The notes below the pieces were generated by a model. That model ran no database searches, had not been told where the DNA came from, and was given only the letters and a program-made list of their open reading frames with translations. Source: Roridomyces roridus (Eukaryota > Basidiomycota > Agaricomycetes > Agaricales > Mycenaceae). Taken from it: a stretch of 64,000 nucleotides of DNA. The stretch is taken from assembly GCA_029378245.1 (NCBI GenBank), contig JARKIF010000024.1, forward strand, positions 434,001 through 498,000, in the 5' to 3' direction. The position numbers and the translations under genes were made by a program. Positions 44,918 through 56,300 of this stretch are shown here, piece by piece (the first letter of the stretch is position 1; every line of letters starts with the position of its first letter).

Positions 44918-47041
44918 TCAAGACATCTCAGAAATCTCGTCGATCTGCCGGACGTGGAAATCAGCTCGAGTTGCGGAAGCCTAACATGAGACGTACCACT
45001 TTGGAATCCAGAAACTCGTGAAACCATTTGAATGAGGATCGCACATCCAACTTGAGCCCTCCCGCGCGTAGCTCGTCGAGTTTGTTGATATCTCCCTGCA
45101 CCCTCTCGTTTATCCCCTTCGCGTCTATCTCCGAGTGCTTATCATAGATCGTATGGTCGAACGACATCGTGAACGAGGACAACTGCGCGGTCGCTCCTCC
45201 TGCTTCCGTCCTCTTTTCGAGCATCCGAACAAGCGGAGATAGCTCAATTCTTGTCTCGCAGTTGTTGATGTCGAGAGACGCGAGAGCGGGGAGGAAGGAA
45301 GGGTCCTCATGGATCAGATCGAAGAGCTGGCGGTTTTAAAAGCGGACGCGACGAGCTCGAGTTTTTTGATCGTCGGTATGACGGAGAGGGAGTTTGTCGT
45401 GAAATCCAAATCCACTTCCGGTTTGTATTTGGCAAACAGGATGAATGTGGATGGAGAGCACGAAGATCTCTTAATCAAGTGCTCGATGGCGGAGGCGCAG
45501 TCTTCGGCCGGCCAGAACAGGTGGAGCTGGCGGAGAGCCGGAAGAATTAGATGCGGGATGATCGAGTAGCTGTCGTCGTAGCCTATTGTGAGAGAATGAA
45601 GTCGAGGGAAAATGTGGCGCGTGATTGGTACTGGATCGGCCGACATGAGATGAAAATGAAGGATTTCGAGGTTCTGCGTCTGCGACAGGATGTCTAGACA
45701 TTGTGCGAAAGCGATTTCGGCGAGCTCCAGGCTCGTAAGCTGTGACCACGGAAGTGCGCCCTGGCACTTGGCCAAGTGAATTGACAGAAGTTTTACATGA
45801 CGAAGTTGAGGGGCGTCATGAATTGTGGGGATAGTGTTGACACCATAGTTGGATGGATTCGACGAAAGGGTAAGCGTGCGGAGGTAGGGAAGTGGCCCCT
45901 GGATCTGCAGCGGGAAGAAGATGGGTCTGTCGGAGACGAGATCGAGCGTCTCCCACTGCGCCGCGTACGCGCCGAGTAACTTTCGAATCCTCACGCACTC
46001 TGGGCGGTTGGCAGCAGGCAGTGGTGTCTGGATATGTAGAGGTAGCTTGCCAGCTCGGGACAGCCACATGGCTAGCCGGCCGGACACAGGATGGCGGCCT
46101 TCGTAGGCGAAACGAGCCCAAATGCCGTGGGTGGCGAGTGCCACCTGCCGCCACGATGAGCAAACCCTCGCCAGTAGAAGCGGGCTACAGGTCGCAGTAG
46201 GGTAGTCGTCTGAGTATTGCAGGAAAATCTCGGACGTGATGTCGCTTGGGAGAGTGAGGACGGGATACACTATAGCAGCAAGCTGCTCTTGGACGGCTTT
46301 TTGGTAGTGATGGGTCGGTTCGGTTCAGTTCGCGTTCGAGACCCTTTTCGCTGAACGCCGAACGCGAACGTAGCGTTCGGTTCAGCGAACTCCTGAACCT
46401 TGAACCTGAACGCGCGTCCACGTTCAGTTCGGCGTTCGAACGCGTTCGAACCCCGGATTTTCCCGGCCGTAATCCAAGCAGAATTTGCAATGAGGTGAGG
46501 CTCAAATGTAGTCGGAGAAGCACTCACTAGCTCAGACAAAGCACCCACTGCAATCCTCTGTGCACATCGCCATAGAGTACGCGTCGCGCCGCTATGATGC
46601 GCCATCAAGACCAATCAGACAGCCGGCGCCAACCCACCAGAGTCTGTGACTTGGGTTCTGGTCCAATGAGAGCTCGGTTGGTGAGTGTTGCCATTCTGCT
46701 GTCAACTCTCCAGGTGGTAATTCACTTGGAATTGCAGTAAAAGTCCCAATATGACGGCCTTCACGTTCAATTTCGCGTTCGCGTTCGCACGCGCGAGCTC
46801 CCGCTCGAACGCTGAACCGAACCTTGCGTTCAGGTTCAGCAAAATACCGAACCTGAACGCTGAACGGGCGTTCGGTTCGGTTCAGTTCAGGTTCGAACCA
46901 CTTCTTTGAACCGGACCCACCCATCACTACTTTTTGGTCGGCTTGGATATCTACGATCTGAGACTGGAGGAGAGTGATTTGCTCCTCGAGAGACGCGAGA
47001 CGCTGGCGTAGCAAGGCGGCAATGCTAGGCCCAGCCATCAT
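44918..47041 (-). pseudogene. F-box paralog D, disrupted by a hAT element
   Basis: Starts MMAGPSIAALLRQRLASLEE at 47041; the coiled coil runs to IVDIQADQK and is there interrupted by a 625-bp transposon (46305-46929). It continues at AVQEQLAAIVYPVLTLPSD, F-box SEIFLQYSDDYP and SSWRQVALATHGIWARF. The body is well kept until AFKTA, where about 10 bp are missing compared with paralog B (near 45330) and the frame is lost. The remaining codons can still be followed as PSFLPALASLDINNC, RVQGDINKLDELRAGGLKLD, FHEFLDSKV and a last exon IDEISEMS ending at 44918. Two independent lesions, so it is a pseudogene. Confidence 0.88.
46305..46929. mobile_element. hAT-type element inside F-box D
   Basis: A 625-bp element beginning TAGTGATGGGTCGGTTCGG and ending GACCCACCCATCACTA, so the TIRs are about 12-20 bp, imperfect. 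It has a perfect 8-bp duplication CTTTTTGG at 46297-46304 and 46930-46937. Deleting the element and one duplication rebuilds the F-box frame QADQKAVQEQLAA. The interior contains many GTTCGGTTCAGTTCG/CGAACGCG subterminal repeats in both orientations. No transposase frame. It is a different family from the MITE at 13193, though both have AGTG ends. Confidence 0.92.
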
Positions 47042-48614
47042 GATTCGTGAAGGTCAAGTGAAGGTAGGAAGAAAGAGATGCAATGATGGCCATCAAAAAC
47101 TCTTGGCTCTCGACGCCTATCGTCGGGACATGTTTTATTCGTCCTTGGGCCTCTGCATTTCTCTTACCTCACCGACGCTCGCCTCGACCTGTCGGTAGCA
47201 TGTCAACACTCTCAAGAATCCAACCTCCAGCTGAAGCATCGCACCCTCTCCTCACGGATACTCTCGAGTCTGAGTCTCGGTAACCACTGTCAAGGAGCGA
47301 GCCTTCGCGAGGTCCGTCTCCACGACTCATCATTTCCTACCCATCCTTGATGACTCTTCTTCGGCGAGGGGAACCCGCTACTCTACTGGTCGACTGGTAT
47401 GAGACTGGTCGATTTAGCGACTGGGTACAAGTCGCTAAGTAGATGTATGTGGACTCCCGAGATTGGGCACCTGAGGTACGTCTACTGGCATCCCATAGTA
47501 TTGCAGCTTTGCTGACGGCTTCTCCAGACAAGCCTCATCGCCCTCATTGTGACACGTCATCTTTCGTGGACGAGCCTCGCTCCCAAGTGTAGCGCGCTGC
47601 AGATCGCGCCATCCGGGACAAGGGACAGCCTCCGTCGCTGTGCCCTTCGAGAGGAGGATGAACGGCGGTGTAGAGACCAGTTTGCCCGCTACCCCCTGCG
47701 ACTTGGCGGTATCCACGTCCATGCCTATTCTTTTCACGCCGAGCCTTGCCTCCCCACTCTCGAATCGCCGTTCATGTCGCCCCGGATCGCGCCAATCGCC
47801 TCAGATCGCGACACCCGCCAACACACATGTCCACCTACCTCCTCGGCCTTTTCTCTTTACTACCTGCCTCCGGTGCGTCTGCTCGCAGCTCTCAATTTTC
47901 AGTCTTCTGATGGCACTCCCAGACAATCCTCCCCACCCTCGTTGTGCCGAGCGTCTTACTAGTCGTATCGCGCTGTACATAGCTCCATCGACGACCTGCG
48001 TCGTCCCAGTTTACCCCGCCCTACCAGTTTTCCCGCCGTCGCCCCTCGCCGCTGCCTCGCCTCATGCGCTTGGCGGTACCCAAGTCCAAGTCCTCTTGCT
48101 GCCCAAGCCGCGCACTCTGCTTGGCCTGCTTACTGGCGCGCGGAGCATGTGCGCGGGCTGTCCACCGACTCGCACCGTTTATCGATAGCCGCTCCAGGCG
48201 GACCAGGCCATGACGTAATAACCTTTGCCGAAGGCATCTGAGCGCCACGTTGGGGCCGAGCAGCAGATTCTCGTGGAGTCGGTGGTGGGAAGATGAATGG
48301 AGGGAGACGAGGCATGCGGTGCCCAAGTCGCGATGAGAAGATGGACACGCGGTAGGGCAGGGGTGGATGGAGCGAATTCGGATGCGACTGGGCAGACAGC
48401 ATCGCTGTGGCTCGCTACATGAGGCTGTCGGACCACCGTATCGTGGACTCGCCTGGGGGGCTGCCGGTTTCTCCATTTACGTTGGGGTGCGGGTAAGTAC
48501 CGACGGAGGAAGCGGGGCTATAGCTATTGGTGTGGGATGTCGAGCAGTCTATACATGACGCTGAGAATTTCTCTATCTTTGGTATCTTGCCCACTCTTGC
48601 GCCCACCTTTCACG
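47042..48614. other. No gene recognised between F-box D and E
   Basis: About 1.6 kb. Frames of 137-182 codons on the plus strand (47549-48188) are Pro/Ser/Arg-rich and overlap each other in different frames without domains, as expected by chance in GC-rich DNA. Confidence 0.4.
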
Positions 48615-49643
48615 ATGGCCAGTATGAGCGCCATGCTGCGCACGCGCCTGGCTCACAACGACGAGCAAGTCGCCACTCTCGAGTCCCAAGTTGCTGCTCT
48701 CGAATCCCGGATCGCTCTTCTACGCCGTGACAGACAGATCCCGCACGATCAGCTTGCCGCCATCGTCTACCCCATCCTGACTCTTCCCGACGACGTCACC
48801 TCTAGCATTTTCCTCCAGTATGCGGACGAGTATCCCACTCGGAAGTGCAGCCCTATCGTTCTCGCCAGTGTCTGCACTCAGTGGCATGCGGTCGCGCTGA
48901 CTACGACCGGCTTATGGACCCGATTCAGCTCGGAGCGCTTCTATTCCTCGGGCTCCCAGAGGTGTGTGCAGCTCCCAGATCTTCTTCGGATGTGGCTTTC
49001 TCGGTCTGGAGCCCTTCCTCTCGATCTGCGCATCGAGTTGCCATGGACAATCCGGAGCCGCGAAGCAATTATGGGACTCTCACTCGAGTATTCCTCACGA
49101 TGGGGCAGCGTACAGTTGGGCAATTTCAGCCCTCATGAACTCCAAGGCGGCCCTCGAGCCTTCCCGTTCCTTACCGATCTTGTTCTCTCCTCCAAAGAAC
49201 CTGGACCAGTTGCGTCGATCCCCTCTCTCCTCGATGCTCCGCGCCTCCGCAGTGTCGAGCTCTCCGGCCCAACCTTTATAGACCATGGCTCGCTGCCCAG
49301 CTTGCCCTGGCGCCAGCTCACAAACCTCAATATCAGTGTTGCCGATCCCGGCGAATGTTTGCAGATCCTGGAGCAGACGCAGATGCTTGAGGTCTTGGGG
49401 TTCACTCTCACAGCAAATTGGGACGAGCAGGTCACCTTCCCGGCCCCGCGTGTTATCATTCTGCGCCATGTCCACACTCTCCGCTTGTCACGCCAGACCA
49501 CCCAGTTTATCTTCCGGCATCTCACTCTTCCCGCTTTACGCCAACTCGACATGAAACATGCGATGGTGGACTCCGCCCCCGAAGTCGCGGCGTTGATGCA
49601 GAGATCCCGATGCCCTGTCATGAAACCAGCGCTTGCCGACTGA
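48615..49643 (+). pseudogene. F-box paralog E, 3'-truncated
   Basis: Close relative of paralog C. MASMSAMLRTRLAHNDEQV, a coiled coil with one extra heptad-like segment, F-box IVYPILTLPDDVTSSIFLQY and CTQWHAVALTTTGLWTRF, then the leucine-rich body to LTLPALRQLDMKH and ALMQRSRCPVM. After that similarity to C stops and the frame ends at 49643, so about 110 C-terminal residues, including the family signature ELRAGGL, are missing. Only about 70 bp further on a hairpin-rich, element-like sequence begins, which suggests that an insertion or rearrangement removed the 3' end. Without its C-terminus function is doubtful, although the F-box is intact. Confidence 0.78.
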
Positions 49644-49649
49644 TCCGCT

Positions 49650-49688
49650 GATGCGCCATCACCGCCATCACCGCCATCACCGCCATCA
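49650..49688. repeat. (CGCCATCAC)n microsatellite
   Basis: About four copies of the 9-bp unit CGCCATCAC at the junction between the truncated F-box gene and the hairpin-rich region. Confidence 0.85.
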
Positions 49689-49712
49689 GTTACGGATCAG
49701 AAGATCCGTAGT

Positions 49713-50431
49713 TGTCAACAAACGTACACTCGGTCTACGCACGACAGGTCTCTCGAGAGGGATGTCGCCCGCCCGAGTAAGGAGGACAACGCTGTCACTC
49801 GAACAATAGGACAACAGTACTTGTCCAGCGCGGGAAGGGTTGCTAGGACAGGATCTGACGCGCCGTGGTAGAACCCGACAAGGGGTTTAAACACAGTCAC
49901 ACACGAACAATAGGACAACAGTACTTGTCCAGCGCGGGAAAGGTTGCTAGGACAGGACCTGATGCGCCGTGTTAGAACCCGACGAGGGGTTTAAACACAG
50001 TCACACAACATTCTCGGCATGATCCAGTGATCATGCCAAGGAGGGGTAACCTATAGGGTTACAGGGGACGCTCCACCTAACTCTATTAAGAGAGGAGCCG
50101 CGTAGGGGTAATTAAGGGTCAGGGACCGATCATACAGGAGAACGCTCCTGAGGGAATTAGTATTTATACTTGGGTAGAATCTCATGTACAGTAGATTCTA
50201 CCTCGTCTAATCTCCAGCGCTACTTTGGCTTACGGGTTACGTTCTCTTCCCTCACGGACACAACCCGACTCGCCTATCCGCCGAGACTCAACTCGTCTCG
50301 TTGTGCTCGACTCGTCTCCTCTCGATGTTCTCGAGCTCGTCGACCTTCTCGTCGTACCCGGCCGTGTCACCCACGCCGTTCCGCGTCTGATACGATCACC
50401 CGGCAAGCCGGCCTAGACGCTGTTGTTGACA
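49713..50431. mobile_element. LTR-like or element-end sequence, hairpin-rich
   Basis: The 719-bp segment opens TGTCAACA and closes TGTTGACA, the TG...CA inverted pair typical of LTRs, but no second copy, no matching target duplication and no clear primer-binding site are seen. It contains a tandem 104-bp repeat and a series of small perfect hairpins (50016-50037, 50046-50062, 50135-50150, 50174-50201, and others). It may be a solo LTR remnant or the left terminal region of the element block that follows. Little can be decided without its other end. Confidence 0.4.
49800..50007. repeat. Two tandem 104-bp repeats
   Basis: Units 49800-49903 and 49904-50007 both read CGAACAATAGGACAACAGTA... to GGGTTTAAACACAGTCACAC, with about six differences. 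Each holds the hairpin GGACAA/TTGTCC. Confidence 0.92.
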
Positions 50432-51169
50432 GAAGGTAGAATCTCCCTTTTCGACTCCTCTGGGTACGACATGGAGGATGGGAAACTTCGCATCTACGTT
50501 CGCCAGTGCGAAGACAAAAGGATCAACTCTGGGTTCATCGCCATACTACCCTGGGTTGCGTTTTTTGTGGTCCTGGTACTCTGGTACTCCGAGTCGCACA
50601 GCCGTGTCGACAGGGGATATGTCAGACACCATCAAGGCAGACCACTTCGGAGGAGAGGAATGGGAGGATCCCGCGTGGAGCGGGCGGTTGCAGGAGTAGT
50701 GGATTGGATAGCAGGGATGGCAAGGCCAGTCCCCGAAGCGATGCCGAGTAACGCTCGGCGCACGAGGAATTTCCGCAACGGACGCGGAACGAACAGAGGC
50801 AGGCCGCACCACAACCGCCCTACCGAAGTTCACAACGATCGTGGCGAGGTGGTTGGACATCGCTGGAGCCCAGCCGTTCAACATTACCTCGACGACAGGA
50901 TGGTCTGGACAGAAACCGCAGCGCGCGGTCCAAGCCCATCTCGGAGCACGCACAGCTCCATGCCTAGTCTGGTGGATATCGAAACACCCACTACTGGCAC
51001 GACGTCTGCAGTTACCGAACGCCCCGTCGAGGGGGTAATCGACTACGAAGACGAATACGATTCTGCGCAGAACCCGACCGAGCCAAAGGAGGCGCATTGG
51101 TCCGAGGTTCAAACCCCGTGGACAGCAGTAGACGCTACCGTGATCTCGACGGGCGCCAAGACTGCCTAG
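50423..51169 (+). CDS. Unrecognised ORF in the element block
   Basis: A 248-codon frame with one hydrophobic segment (GFIAILPWVAFFVVLVLWYS), then an Arg/Asn-rich stretch (NARRTRNFRNGRGTNRGRPH) and an acidic tail. It starts just at the end of the LTR-like sequence. I do not recognise it. A competing frame at 50478-50699 (MGNFASTFASAKTKG...) overlaps it. It could be a gag-like or accessory element gene, or chance. Confidence 0.3.
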   Translation: MLTEGRISLFDSSGYDMEDGKLRIYVRQCEDKRINSGFIAILPWVAFFVVLVLWYSESHSRVDRGYVRHHQGRPLRRRGMGGSRVERAVAGVVDWIAGMARPVPEAMPSNARRTRNFRNGRGTNRGRPHHNRPTEVHNDRGEVVGHRWSPAVQHYLDDRMVWTETAARGPSPSRSTHSSMPSLVDIETPTTGTTSAVTERPVEGVIDYEDEYDSAQNPTEPKEAHWSEVQTPWTAVDATVISTGAKTA

Positions 51170-51398
51170 ATCTCGTCAAACGATCACGCGATACCCGCCA
51201 CTGGATGGCCGATACCCGCATTTAGTTTCATCTATTTACCATAAGGGGTAGGAAGGAAAGACCCCGGAGAAAAATCTTATACAACACTCGTAAAAGGAAT
51301 TGACGAAACAAAAAATAGATTCATAATTGGGGCTAGACCCCGGCACTGTACAGATACGCTACGACCAAATATACAAACGGGCGCACAACCCGATTTCG

Positions 51399-53119
51399 TC
51401 ACTTCTCGCGATGGAATCTCTTCCCCTTGAACGACCTATCCTTTCCTTCCTCCCATCGCTTGGACGCTTCCGCCCGCACCGACTCCAGGAAGTCCTCGAA
51501 CGACTGGGTTTCACTCACACGGCCGAAGAGAGCAAACATGTCTTGCACGGTCTCCTCCACGGCGGAGGCAACCTGCGACGATGATTGGGCCGCCGACGAC
51601 GAAGGACCAGCAACTGGGGACGAAGGACGAGGCGGTGGCATATCGTCGTCCACCTCGAAGTCGTCGATTGTGATATCGAGTTCGGGGTGGAAGCCGGAGT
51701 CGCGCCGATGACGAGCTGGTGGACTGGGAGAACGAGAAGGAGGACCCCGCTTGTGACCGCGGGAGGGGGACAAACGATGACGACAACGAGCGGGATTGCG
51801 ACGAGGAGTGGCCTGAGGAGGAGTGGGTTCGGCCGCCCGACGCACACGATCAGCACGGGGTTCTGTGGGCGTTCCAAGAGGAGGGTGCGGGGCCGGACGA
51901 CCCTCTGCCGTACGACGCTGGGAACGAGCGGTGTTCTGCGTAGGGAGGAAGCGATAGCAGAACTGGGTCCAGTTGTGGACCACCGCTAGAAGGAAATCAA
52001 GACCTGTGGTTAGAACCCGAACGGCAATCCTGGAAACAACACGAAGACTTACCAACGGCCGGTAAATCTTGCAAACGACGATCCCGCACAACTCGCACGA
52101 AATCGCCATTCCCAACGTGCTCCCAGTACTCCAAGGGATTGCGATCGAAGGGAGTACCGCCAACGAACTGACTGCGGAGAGTCGCCACCGGGGTGCAAGT
52201 CTTGTGGTCCGAGTGGCACCGATCGCAGCAGGAACGTCCCTTGGTGGGGGGAGCAGTGCTTGCAGCTCCTGCAAACTGCCAGATGACACAGGCACCCTCC
52301 GCCGCGACACAACGCTCGGCAACCCGGGAACACAACGCGGAGGACTGCACCAACAGGACGCCAACGCTCGGCGGGCCACGACCGATGTTGAGCAGGACGC
52401 ATGCGTGCGAGATGCTCGGATTGAGGAACGGGGAGCGGGTTTCGCAAGGGGCGACGCGCAGTAGGGCGACGAGGGGGCACATCCACCTCCCCCACGGAGG
52501 GCTCTGACGCGACGTCACCCATTTCAACGTCTTCATCATCTATCGATACGATGGGGGGAGGGGAAGAGCCGGAACGCGACGGAGTTCCCCACGAGATTTC
52601 GTCCTCCTCATCGGAGGGGACGCCGGGGATGAATGCGTCTTCATTTTCTAGACGACCTTCGTCCACTTCCTCATCGTCCGTACTTTTGACCACGACCTTT
52701 CCCTTCCCCTTGCGCCGCAATCGACGTGCCTGGAGTTCTTCCGTGTCGGATTCGGGATCCGGGTACGCGTCGACGGGAGGGGAGACAGGACGAGGGGTTG
52801 GAACCCGAGGAGGGGAAGGAGGGGGAGTAGGCGACGGGGACGGAGAAGGTGGAGGGGGCGAGCCCATCGGGGCCCACGCGTCAAATTGGCCCAACGGGAA
52901 AACCATGCTTTCGTCCACCCCCATGCTTTGCGCAAAGGCTTGCGCTTGCTCGAACGACAAAAAACCACCCGGGCCAACCTCCTCCAACACGTCTCGAGCA
53001 GGATCTGCCGAGGCGATCCGCACTAGATACAGTAGGTTTTTTGCAAAAGACACATTACCGAACGTCCGTAGGCTTTGCAAAAGAACAGGATAATTATTAT
53101 CTAGCTCAATAAGGTACAA
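51399..53119 (-). CDS. Pro-rich acidic protein with Cys cluster, element-associated
   Basis: Function unknown. The N-terminus MYLIELDNNYPVLLQSLRTF, FAKNLLYLVRIA and EEVGPGGFLSFEQAQAFAQ is helical, followed by a Pro-rich linker (SPSPTPPPSPPRVP) and an acidic region (DDEEVDEGRLENED). A Cys-rich part, CVAAEGAC...SCCDRCHSDHKTC, resembles a zinc-binding cluster of Zn2Cys6 type. After a good intron (about 52006-52052) comes LDFLLAVVHNWTQFC and a C-terminal coiled part ending KRFHREK at 51399. The N-terminal and Cys-rich parts are in different frames, joined by an unseen intron or a frameshift around 52470-52540. Orientation and position suggest it belongs to the KDZ block, but it may instead be a separate retroelement-type gene. 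Confidence 0.5.
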
Positions 53120-53303
53120 TATCCGTTATCTTTCAGCGCCCTCCTGCTCGGCTATCCTCCTTGGTGTAGTGCCTCACCGGAGGCACTGTCGGCTATCTTT
53201 CTGGGCGGATCTTTGCACCGGCGGCGTTGATCGCAACCGATTTCGGCCATTCTCCCATATAGATTTAGTAATTGCAGTGAGTAATGTGTCTTTTGCAAAA
53301 AAC
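53036..53303. repeat. 23-bp inverted repeat
   Basis: GTTTTTTGCAAAAGACACAT... at 53036-53058 is the exact complement of 53281-53303. The left arm lies in the start of the Cys-rich gene (NVSFAKN), the right arm in the downstream gap before the transposase stop. It may be a small duplicated-inverted end. Confidence 0.8.
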
Positions 53304-53385
53304 ACGAAATATCGAAAACAGCCAAAAAAGCACGGAAAGCAGGGAATTCGGGCCCGGTCCAGGTACTGCAGGGAATAAGGAGGGA

Positions 53386-56300
53386 TCAGAGCTCCTCATA
53401 TCCCAGTAGTGAGTCCGACTGCACGGCCAACAACCGGTCCATCTCCGCGGGCGCGATAAATGGCTCCTCCCCCACTGCTCCATCCTCCGCACGGTTGTCT
53501 GCCTCAATCACGTCCTCATCCTCCCTGTCCTGATCCTCCCCGTCCTCAAGCGCGCCGGCCTGCTCCTCGTCTCCCTCATCTGCTACCCATCCCTCCTCTT
53601 CATCCGGGACCGCAGATGGCTTCTCGCGTCCCAGATCCCGAACCCTGCACGTCAGCGGCCACCACAGCCGCTCAAAACGCCCCGCTAGCTGCCGCCAAAT
53701 AGCAGCCTGCCGTGCTGCATACGCCATAGCTCCTTGGGAGTGTGTGTCAGAATACACACGCTTTCCCGTGTAATGCACTGGGACGGCACGATTGTCCCAT
53801 TGCTTGGCCTGCCACCTCAGCGTCAGCAGGCACCGAACCATCTCCTCCTGAAGCAGCTTCTCCTCCTCCCTCCAGCGTTTCACACGCGCATACGCCTTCG
53901 ACCACTCCAGCCTCACTGTGTAGTGTATCTCCTCCCCTAGTAGGCCGGTGGTGTGCCCTGCGCTCATCCAAATCCACGACATCAAACGGGACTTCTCTCC
54001 CATGCCGGGAACGCCTCGCACTTCACCCTCCGCATTCACCTCCGCAGCTTCTTTTCGTTTTCCCTTCATCGCACGCTGCTGCCGTCTTTTCGCCTCTTCC
54101 TCGTCTTCCGGTAACCATAGGTCCGCCTTTACAAGCTCCTTCCAGTCCGCTGGCCCTGCAACATGCACGAGGGCTAACCGCGCGGTGCGCGCTTGCTGAT
54201 ACGCCACCGCCGCGAGCTCAATCTTGCGCTGCTGGTTATCGACCAGGGATCGCGACCGAGTGCTTTGATGTTGGCGGCGTGCGTGTAGGTTCTTGTACGT
54301 GTAGAGGCGGCGCTTGACGATGAGGCCGTTTCGTACAGCCTCCAAGCTCTCGGCACATTGGCTATCCCGAAGACGAGCCTCGGCAGCTGCAAGCCCAGGA
54401 ACAGAGAGCGGCGGAGCGGAGTGAAGTGGAGGGAGTGCTGATGGAAGGAACAACGGGGTGCGTTCTGCTTCCGGGACGTCCGTAGCTTCTTGGGAGGCAA
54501 GACGCTGGAGAGCACCAGGCGAGTACTTGCGCTGCATGGCCCGAAGCTTCTTGATTTGCCGGGCAATACGGAGCCGCCGCGTGACAAAGGCCGTAAGCTC
54601 ACTACTGGTGGGGGACTTGTTCGCGGCAAGGTCTGCGGTAAGCTGGCGCCTGGAATTGGCAATTGTCAGCCTAGGAAAGAAGAATAAAGTCGATAGCACT
54701 CACTGCTGCCCTTCTATCTCCAGCCCAAGCATCAAATACTCGACCATTGTATCCTCCCCGGCGGCACAAGAGTCAGCCGCGGCCTGCTCTCGCTCTTGCT
54801 CCTCACGCGCTAGCTCCAGCTGGACGTCTCGAAGGGAAGGACCTGGGCGTACAATCAAAGTGAGTTGAGGAAACGACAGGAAAGGACTGGGGCTTACCTT
54901 GATGTGGGATTTCGTAAGGATTCACCGGGGACTGCCCCGTTTCAAAGTCGTCCACAATCTTCATCCAGGCGGGAGCTTCGGACTCCTGCGCATCGGTAAA
55001 CTCCTTCAGCGCGTCCTCCTGCTGTCCTAACTCTTTCCGAGCCTTCAGTAGGCGGAGCCGTAGTGTCTCTCCTGCAAAACAATAAACGATAAGCACAGAC
55101 GACGCGAATCAATGAGATTGGAGCTTACCCATGCCCACGACTTTGCCCCAATTCCACCCATGCCAAAAATCGTCCAGGGTATCTTGACGAGAGCCAGGAC
55201 CCATCTCCCTCGTGCTAGCACCCATAGGCCCACTGTACGACCAAATTCTCTCGATCCCCTCCATGTCGGCCTGGGCGGAGCCCAGAGTATACAGAAGCGA
55301 GAAGAAATCCTGGCAGAACTTGAGGTGGCCGAGAATATGGAGCTTTGGTATCACGTATTTGACGAAATAATTGGCGAGATGGAAACGTATGGCGGCGGGG
55401 AGGGCGAGGAGGCGTTCTTGGAGTTTCTTGTACCACTGGCACATGATGTCATATGAAAAAAGAAAGAACAAAAGCTTGAGGAAGTGGCGAAGGGCGCTAG
55501 CCGAGATGTAATCCATATTTCCGTACCTGAGCCCGTGTCAGTCCAAAAGCGGGATAGATACAAGAAAGACACATACTTCTCACCCGCTTGAAGGTCGCCG
55601 ACACCGTTCTTACAAACTACTTCATGCCTCCCACAGGTAACCATACCGCAGCCGGTAGCAGCGTACCCCTGCGAGTACTTGGTGTTTGCGTGGTCCAAGG
55701 CTGCCAGACCTGTGCAGGTGCTCATCTAAAAGCTGTCAGCGAACGACGGTTATCATTACCGACATCACATACCTCTTTCTGGTCACCCAGCGTTTTCACA
55801 TACTCCATGTACTCGGTGGACTTCACAAAGTAAGCCCAGCCATCTTGAATACTCGGGTCCGCCGCCCAGCTTGAAACTTTCTTCCGCTTGAGGCGAAAGC
55901 ACACGTCGATAGCGAGGAAGATGGTGAAGAGATAGCTGGCGCGGAATTAGCATCCGTGACAGAGAGAAGCGGCTACAAAACGTACCGATCTTCCGGCAGC
56001 ACGCTACGTAACTCTCGCGTGAGGTTGACGCCCGCCTTAGGACATGCGAGGCAATCCACGCCAAGCTCACCCTCTTTTGTCTCGGCCGCAAGACGATCAG
56101 GATCATTGCCCATGCCTCCGCGCTTCAAAGAGCACAGGTTCCTCCACTCGCGTACAACACGGAGCAAGAGCTGGTAGCGACGCTGAGGAAGCACATGAGC
56201 CTCATGAATCGAGGAAGAATATAGGTGCGTACTTTGAAAGGGGAAGGGCCCAAATTCTCCGTCACTTTGGCCAGCGCGTGAAAATAATGGTACGTGGTAG

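Noticed and set aside
44358..44921. 187-codon minus frame
   Set aside because: Overlaps the last exon of F-box D in another frame and has no recognisable domain.
47549..48188. Two overlapping plus-strand frames of 137 and 182 codons
   Set aside because: Pro/Ser/Arg-rich in overlapping frames, as expected in GC-rich intergenic DNA; no motif.
50423..53119. Complete gypsy-type retrotransposon
   Set aside because: No reverse transcriptase, RNase H catalytic domain, integrase or second LTR is visible.
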